A program made the translations under genes and the position numbers. Source: Nephromyces sp. MM_2019 (taxonomy: Eukaryota; Apicomplexa; Aconoidasida; Nephromycida). From it: DNA of 10,175 nt. Each line of letters starts with the position of its first letter. Within the stretch, counting starts at the first letter, position 1. Where the stretch lies: contig JADHZB010001467.1 in the NCBI GenBank assembly GCA_015657535.1, positions 3,278 through 13,452 on the forward strand, written 5' to 3'. The notes under the pieces were generated by a model. That model ran no database searches and was not told where the DNA came from. It saw only the letters and a program-made list of their open reading frames with translations. Of the stretch, positions 1 to 7,500 are shown piece after piece.

Positions 1-102
1 ACTAAAACTCACAACACACACACTAAAACTCACAACACACACACTAAAACTCACAACACACACACTAAAACTCACAACACACACACTAAAACTCACAACA
101 TA
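1..102. repeat. 21-bp minisatellite, about 4.8 copies
   Basis: The unit ACTAAAACTC followed by ACAACACACAC starts at 1, 22, 43, 64 and 85, so the period is exactly 21 bp and the copies are almost identical. The array is cut by the window edge, so its full length is unknown. It lies just downstream of the donor at 151, so it belongs to the intron following the last exon seen. It differs from the plain CA runs elsewhere by its conserved ACTAAAACTC core. Confidence 0.9.
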
Positions 103-151
103 ACATATACAAGCCACTCTCCTCTTCACACGCACACAAACTTCAACTCAC

Positions 152-589
152 CCTATATATAAACGCCCATCTTTTGATGCTTGAAGAGAGAGCCGAAGAT
201 AGCATAGAACTAACAAACATTTCTATACAAGAGTTCTCTTCCTCCTGAGAGGTGGGTTTCTTGGCTTTTGATTGAAAAGCCGTGCTAGTAGCTGTGCTGC
301 TAGTTACACTACCTAGTCTGTTTGATGCTTCCTCATCAGCAGCTTTTCCCTCTCCTTCTTTTTGATATTTTTCTTCTTCTTCTTCTTCTTCTTCTTCATC
401 TTTTGCCTGCTTTAAAGGGGAAAAAGCGGCTTCATTGCTTGAATAGCCATCATCAGAGGTTTCTTGAGGGAGTTTGAGCTTTTCGTTACGATTCTGGAGG
501 CTTCTGCTGGCTTCTTCATTAGATGAAGAGGTGGATTCATTGAGGTAGTTGAATCGTGGAGGAGAAATAAGTAGCAAAAACAGGATAAT
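152..589 (-). CDS. Exon: second half of membrane hairpin plus acidic Ser/Glu-rich cytosolic tail
   Basis: The exon opens after a strong acceptor (CCTCCTTCCTCTTGCAG, ending at 590) and closes at AGG|GTGAGT (donor at 151). It is 146 codons in phase 0 at both ends. It begins IILFLLLISPPRFNYLNEST, which completes the hydrophobic run of the preceding exon. The rest is hydrophilic and disordered-looking: Ser clusters, nine consecutive Glu after KD, more acid/Lys stretches, then a final part with SSMLSSALSSSIKRWAFIYR that may be helical. A reading from an ATG at 631 would make the hydrophobic start look like a signal peptide. I prefer the splice reading because acceptor and phase fit exon 1243-1108. 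The function of the tail is unknown. Confidence 0.75.
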
Positions 590-1494
590 CTGCAAGAGGA
601 AGGAGGGATGTATGTACAGTGCATTTATCAAGCGGAAAGGAATCGAAAGTTGGCAAAAACAGAGGAATTGTGGCTGTAGAAGGCAGGGGGGTGTGGGTGT
701 GTTTGCGGGTGGGTGTGTGTGGGCGTGTTTGCGGGTGGGTGTTTATTGTACCAGTGTCAAGCTTCACCTACTGTCAGGATTAGTGTGTCTGTTAGCATGA
801 ATACCTGCATATATAGTTGGTGAGTCCGTATGTGCTCCTATCTCACTATACGAAACGCTTCCCTACATAGCTTATCTAGCTTTTCCACACACACACACAC
901 ACACATTCCTGAGATTTCCACTAATGTTCTGCAAACACAACCACAGTTTCACAAACACACAGCTTGTAAAGATGGCAAAAAAATACAATTCACACACACC
1001 AAAGCACACACATGCACACCAAAACCCTCATACACACACCAAAAACCACACACAGACTATCATACTAAACTTCTCATACCAAAACCACGCTTTCATACAC
1101 AGCTTACGAGTAGGATGATAAAGATAGGAAATCTTGAGACTTCAACGAAGAAAGTAAGCCAAAACATCAAAACCAGTGAGAAAGCCATGTAAAACTGAGG
1201 TAATCCGCTGATTTCGCTGTAGTAACGGCAGAAATGCCTCGAACTAAACGCAGAAAAAATAGTTGAAGAAACTTCGAGTAAAACAAGTAGTAAGTGAGTA
1301 ACACACACAGCGATACAATAGCCTTTAGCTACGTTAATACACAAAAAAATAGCTCAGCAATTAGCAGGCCAGTGCGTGTGTGTATACTCAAATATGTATC
1401 ATCCCACCTAACCACTAGCAAAGAGAATTTGAGTGTATGTAATACACCCACAAAGCCTTCAAGCTCTAGATGTAGAAATAGCAGGTGTGCGTGA

Positions 1495-1526
<32 letters not shown>

Positions 1527-4500
1527 ATTCATCACTTTATCTTCACGGAAAGCTCATCATTTCTGTTAAATCTTCTTGGAATTTCTTGAAGTCGTTTAGT
1601 CGACTGCAGCAAAGGCAGATGAAGATGCAATACCTCCAAAACAAGCACAGACATACACCAGCTATTACCCTTAAATAATTCGCTTCACCAGTATCACATC
1701 TATCACGCACACACACAGAGAAGTAAGCTGCTGAATTCATAACATCAAACATGTTCATCACAAACAAGCAAAAAAACATACATACTCACAGACTCACCCA
1801 TCATATTAGCAAGCATACACACTACATCAGCACACACACACACACACCCACAAAAACCCACACACACATACTCATCAAAACATACACACACAAAAACCCA
1901 CAAAAACCCACACACACACAAACACAAAAACCCACACACACATACTCATCAAAACATACACACACACAAAAACCCACACACAAAAACCCACACACAAAAA
2001 CCCACACACAAAAACCCACACACAAAAACCCACACACAAAAACCCACACACACCCACACACACACACACCCACACACCCACACACACCCACACACCCACA
2101 CACACCCACACACACCCACCCACACACACACCCACACACCCACACACACCCACACACACCCACCCACACACACCCACACACACACACCCACACACACCCA
2201 CACACACCCACACACACCCACACACACCCACACACCCACACACCCACACACACACCCACACACATAGAAACGTACAAACTCAACGCCTTATAAACAAAAT
2301 CTGAGCTCTCTATCCACAGACTCCTAAGCTCAATTGGCTGCTTCATTATACGATCTGATGAGCTCTTTCCCAACACACAGAAGCTCGCACCTCCACCCTC
2401 CAGCTTCTTCGGAAGAGAGTAAGCGGCGATTTCATCAAAAACGCTTTCCCTCTTCATAACAAGAAGAAGGTGAACAATGAGACTAGCATTGCCTGCTTCT
2501 TTGCTAGCAATAGAGGCTGAAGCTAGCTTAGCATCATTAGCAGGAGATTTGCCAGTAACTGAAGCTCCTGAGCTGAGCTTTTGTTGAGGATTTTCCTCTG
2601 CAAACGGTAAAGCTGCTACTCTCCCCCTACCTACTTCCTGCTGAAGAGTCGAAGTTTCCTCTGCTTCAGTGCCATCAAAGCATGAAGAAGTAGAGAGAAC
2701 TTGAAGGATGTTTTCAGGCGGAGATTCTCGCTTCTTCACTGAAGAACAAGATGAAGACGAAGCTAGAGATAAACTCGTACTTGAAGATGCAATCAGTGTA
2801 GTCGCACGCAGCTCTACCTTAGAATCGCTGCTTGCTTCTCTTTTACTAGGTTTAAACGGTAAAGATCTAGGCAATTGAGCTTGAAAAGCTCCCTCATTGG
2901 CTGGTTTTTCTATGGATGACGAAAGAGCAGTGGGAGAATCAAATGAAGGAGATTTATTGGCTCCAAATGAAGGAATATGGCTAGCAAACACCCCGGCTGC
3001 TGAGTCCTCCAGGCTTGGCTTGACGCTGGTTGAGAGAGCTTCATTCTCATTAGCGGAAATATCGTGGAGTCCTGTCCTGTGTGTGTTGGAAATCCCAGCA
3101 AAAGACGAGATTCTCACGTCAGAATCAGTGCGAGAAGCAGAAGATGACGAAAATGACTCCTCAGACAAGCCTTTTTCTTTGCTAGCTGAGTAAAAAGAAG
3201 AGCGCTGAGGCCAGCAGTCTTCCCCTCTGTCTCGCTTAGAAACTCCCTTGGTAGTAGCTTCGTTTCCTTCTATCAAACACAGCATATGCCCAAGCACATG
3301 AACAAACAACCACCTAATAAACAGAAAAAAAAGCTTTCTCCAGGCATAAAACGCACCTCCGCCACCTAGCAAGGAGCCCTGCTTGCATAAGCTCTGAGAA
3401 ATGAGCAGATCATATGCCCTTCCCCGCTTCAATCTGTCAGTAAGTCCTCCCTCCAAGTCAAGCGTGTAGGTTTTTCCCTGCTTCTTCAGCGTGTTTACCT
3501 CATCAACAAAGTCTTCAAAGCTCATCGAGGTGTGCTGACGAAGAGAAGAAATCCTCCCTTTATTTTGTCCTGCCTCAGAGCTTTGTAGGTTTTTGGCTGC
3601 ATTTTTTGAGCTTTCGCTGAATAATAGCTCCTGAAGATCGCCACGCTTGCAGCTTTTTCCTGCTTCTTCACTCTCCCCATCAAAAAAATACGCACACACG
3701 GCATTCTCCTCTTCTGCTGAGGGATTTAAAAAGCTTTTATCTCTAGCAGTGTGAAGTACCTTCGACTCCAATCCCTCGTTGGGCTTCCCACCACCATCCG
3801 ACAAGCAGCTCGGCGCACACCCCGCATCTGCCTCTGCTTTGGAATCCTCATCTGCTGACTGCATCGCTGCCTTGCTTTGCCCAGATGGCACACACCCCAT
3901 GATGCTCTCCCACCTTCTCGAAGAATGAAGAATCCTTATCGCCGTTGCTGTGTGTTCCTCCCTCTCATCAGAACCCTCTTCTAGTTTGCTAGTGTTTGAG
4001 ACGGAGTCGCCACTATCCTTACTCTGATCTCCGGGCCTCATACTGAAGACAGAAACTAGGGGTTTTGGGGCAGCTTCTAAAGCCTTGGGGAGTGGGGTGG
4101 TGCTATCCTTCCTATCATCATCCACAGCAGCTCTTAGCCTAGGCTGCTTACTAGACAAAAGCAATGGATCTTTTGTCGCATCAGCTGAAGTAGAGCCAAG
4201 TGGGGGGCAAGCATCAAACTCACTAGCCTTATCTTCTACCCTTCTAGCCCCCTCTGAGTTTCTCAAATCGTCTCCAGAAGGCAACAAACCTACCAAAGTC
4301 TGAGCTTCACACACAAGGGAAGAGCTCGCATCATTCAACTCACCGCTGCTCTTATCCACTGAATCAAGGCTCTCTGCTACTACCTTTTGTACACCACCAC
4401 CTTCCTTATCGAAAGACTCACCTCCGTCTTCACTCTGCTTGTGAGCCTCCTTCCCTGGAGAAGGCAAAGAGGAGAAAATTGCTTGGAAGTTTGCAAGCAT

Positions 4501-7500
4501 TTTCTCATACACCCACTGTGAGAGCCCTGCAGCAGAAGATGCAAGATCTTCGCTTCCCTCTGTTACCTGAGCTGAAGATGGTGGAGTTTTGGCAGTAGCA
4601 TCATCAGCTGAAGCACAAGAAACTCCCCCCCCCATCACGGCAGCAGCACTAATTTCCTCCCCCCCCCCCTCCTTTGGGATGAGGGAATCATCTCTAAAAT
4701 CTTCATCTTCATCTTCAGTAGAAGAATGAGTAGAAAAAGGTCTCGTTTTAAAGCCTCCAGAAGAAGGCTTCTCCGCACACTTACTCGCAGAAGACGCCGA
4801 ACCATTGCGATCTAAACTCACTTGCACACCTGGAAGAGTAGTAAGAGCCCCCCCCTCTTTTGTTCGGTCCATACACACACTTCCTCCTTCCGGCAGAGTT
4901 TCCTTGCTACTTACCAAAGAATGAGCAAATAATCCTTCATCTAGGCTAAAAGTTAAAGGGGGGTCGTCAGTATCTTCTATAGACTCCTTCTCACTCAATA
5001 GTACTCCCAGCACATCAACATCTTCAAGTGAAGATGTTTCCCTAGGCTTTTTATGGAGGGGTTTTGCATCACTACTAGTAGAGAGCCCAAGAGGAAGGTA
5101 AGAAGGTAACTCTTCTCCTCCTACTTCAGGCTGAGGAGGCGAAGCTGTTGCTACTCCCCTCTTAAATGACCCAGTCAAGGCGTTTTGAGGAGATTTCTGA
5201 GGTGATGTGTGTGTGGAAGAAGCAAAAATATGATTCTTCAAAAGCGCTTCATTCACTGAGCGATTAGCTATAACCTCTTCTTCCTCCTTTTCACTATCCA
5301 GAGCGACGTCCTCTATCATCCCTCTAGAAATTTCAGCACACACTGCAGTCTTCTTGGAAGAATCAGCTTCTTTGACTTGCAGTAAATCCGAAGTTGAGAG
5401 GTAGAAATCATCACTAAAGTCATCCAACAAATCCACACACTTGGAAAGACAAAAACCCTTCGATTCAAAGAGCTTCTTCAATGCTGAAGTAGAAACTACC
5501 TCCACCTGCTTTAGCTTACCCTCTTTGAATTTCTGGAGGGAGGAAGACGGAGGAGCCTTGAAGACGCCACTATCTGAGGCTTCGTGTGTTATACAGTCGC
5601 TGAAGTCTAGCCTGAGGGGTTGAAGAGAGTTTGGAGAGCTTGGGTGGGAGATTGGGAGAGGGAAAGTTTTGTGGAGAGTAGAGTGGGGTGTGTGTGTGTG
5701 CAGTTGGTAAGTTCTTGAGAAGAAGATGTGCGCGTAATTGATGATTTTTTGGAAAGATGATGCGTGCGAAACCGGTGATTATTCAAAAAGACAATGTGCG
5801 CACAGTCTGCGAACTCCCCCAAAGAAGATGTGTGTGTAACTGGTGAGTCTGGGTTTAGCGGATGAAGTAAGGAGGGTTACTCCGCTGCTTTAAAAGTCAT
5901 GATATCGTTCTTATAAAGACAAGCCAGAAGAAGCTTCAACAGGGAGTACTTTTGCTTGCTTTTACCCCAAAAACCCACACACACACACGAAGCCAGCTCA
6001 AAGGCACCTGCACACACCAACAGATACGTCAGTAAAGACGATGAAACTGCATCAGACAAAGCACAAAAGTCATCCATCAGCCTGCATACATGCATCTATC
6101 CAGACACACAAAAAACCCGTCACACACACTGATATACGAGGAGCGCATCCTGAGCATAACACACACAACAATACACACACCCGTAAACTTACTCTATCAG
6201 GTATAGCTTGTTCGGGATGATGCTTTGAAGGGGAATGTCTACATATCCAATCTTATCATCCATTCCCACTACTCCAGGAGTATCATCCCAATCTCTTAGC
6301 TCGAAAGATATCGTGCTGCGAGGCTGCCTGACCTGCGAAGACAATAGCCAGGAAGGAGGGAGATGCACACACACACACGGACACACACACGGACACACAC
6401 ACTGACACACACACTGACACACACACTGACACACACACGGACACACACACTGACACACACACGGACACACACACGGACACACACACTGACACACACACGG
6501 ACACGCACCAACACACACACGGACACACACACGGACACACACACGGACACACACATGGACACACACACGGACACACACACGGACACGCACCAACACACAC
6601 ACGGACACACACACGGACACACACACACGGACACACACCAACACACACACGGACACACACACACGGACACACACACGGACACACACACGGACACACACAC
6701 ACAAATACACACTCACACGAATATATCAACACACACATACATACACACACACACACGTACAGACACACACCAGTTATAAGTTCAGAGAGCATCATATGCG
6801 AGACGCTAATCTTCTCTAACCTCCACTTCAATCCTGTCGTTCAGGCTTATATTGTAGTTAAGTGAATGAGCCTGGCCATCACTCAGCACGTTCACAGGTA
6901 GAGTTTGAAATAATTCTTCTTCATTGAGTACCACAGAAACTGTAGCAGAAGCACACACACGAAAAACAAGGGAAATTCATCAACACACACAAATACTTCA
7001 AACGCGTAGCAAAGCATATAAACCTTGACCCGGAATGATATAAGCTACCTTTCCAACTATAGCATTAACAACTAAAGATATGTAGTGTGTGCAAATTGGC
7101 TGTGTGCTACGTGCGAATACGCGTAGTTTTTCCGTGTTTGCTGGTTTACGATTGTGCTGACTGATGCACACACAACACACACTATATTACTGAGTTGACT
7201 GATGCAAACATAACACACACTTACTATATGGAAGAAGGGGAGCATTGCTATTAATCAGGAAAGAGGGTGCGGGTAGGTCTTGCCGATAAGATGTAAATCC
7301 AAGCTGCAAAGCAGCGTATCCAGCCTGAGTCGCGGACACACACACAGTATATAGAATGGCAAAGATCGCACACACATTCAAAGAGAACCACATCGGCATA
7401 CCTAAATGACGAACACACACAATACGCACAAACCATACACAACATACACATCTAGCACACTCAACATGCACATCATGCACAACACACATACGGCCCACAT

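Noticed and set aside
152..631. Independent secreted protein starting at the ATG at 631 with a signal peptide
   Set aside because: The 14 codons before the TTGCAG are a typical pyrimidine tract, and the phase-0 join to exon 1243-1108 completes a hydrophobic segment.
1822..2275. Cys/Val/Gly/Trp-rich C-terminal extension of the giant minus-strand frame
   Set aside because: It is the satellite read in frame. A phase-compatible donor precedes it and good exons follow.
1751..2293. Plus-strand Thr/His/Pro-rich open frame
   Set aside because: Pure translation of the CA/CCCACACA satellite; no non-repeat sequence of coding quality at either end.
2897..3193. Plus-strand open frame of about 98 codons, and similar plus-strand frames at 4085-4303 and 5441-5623
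   Set aside because: Shadows of the giant minus-strand exon, which is open for 3.3 kb; no splice or start context of their own.
5613..5777. Further 5' extension of the giant exon to the upstream stop
   Set aside because: Open, but pyrimidine- and His/Thr/Pro-rich like a splice tract; the CCCCTCAG acceptor at 5612 matches the phase of the C2 exon.
6363..6720. CRISPR-like array
   Set aside because: Units are 12 bp and contiguous, with no spacers of constant length; the context is eukaryotic.
6363..6831. Long open frames on both strands across the 12-bp array
   Set aside because: The period is a multiple of three and lacks stops in most frames; the C2 domain joins cleanly when the array is removed as intron.
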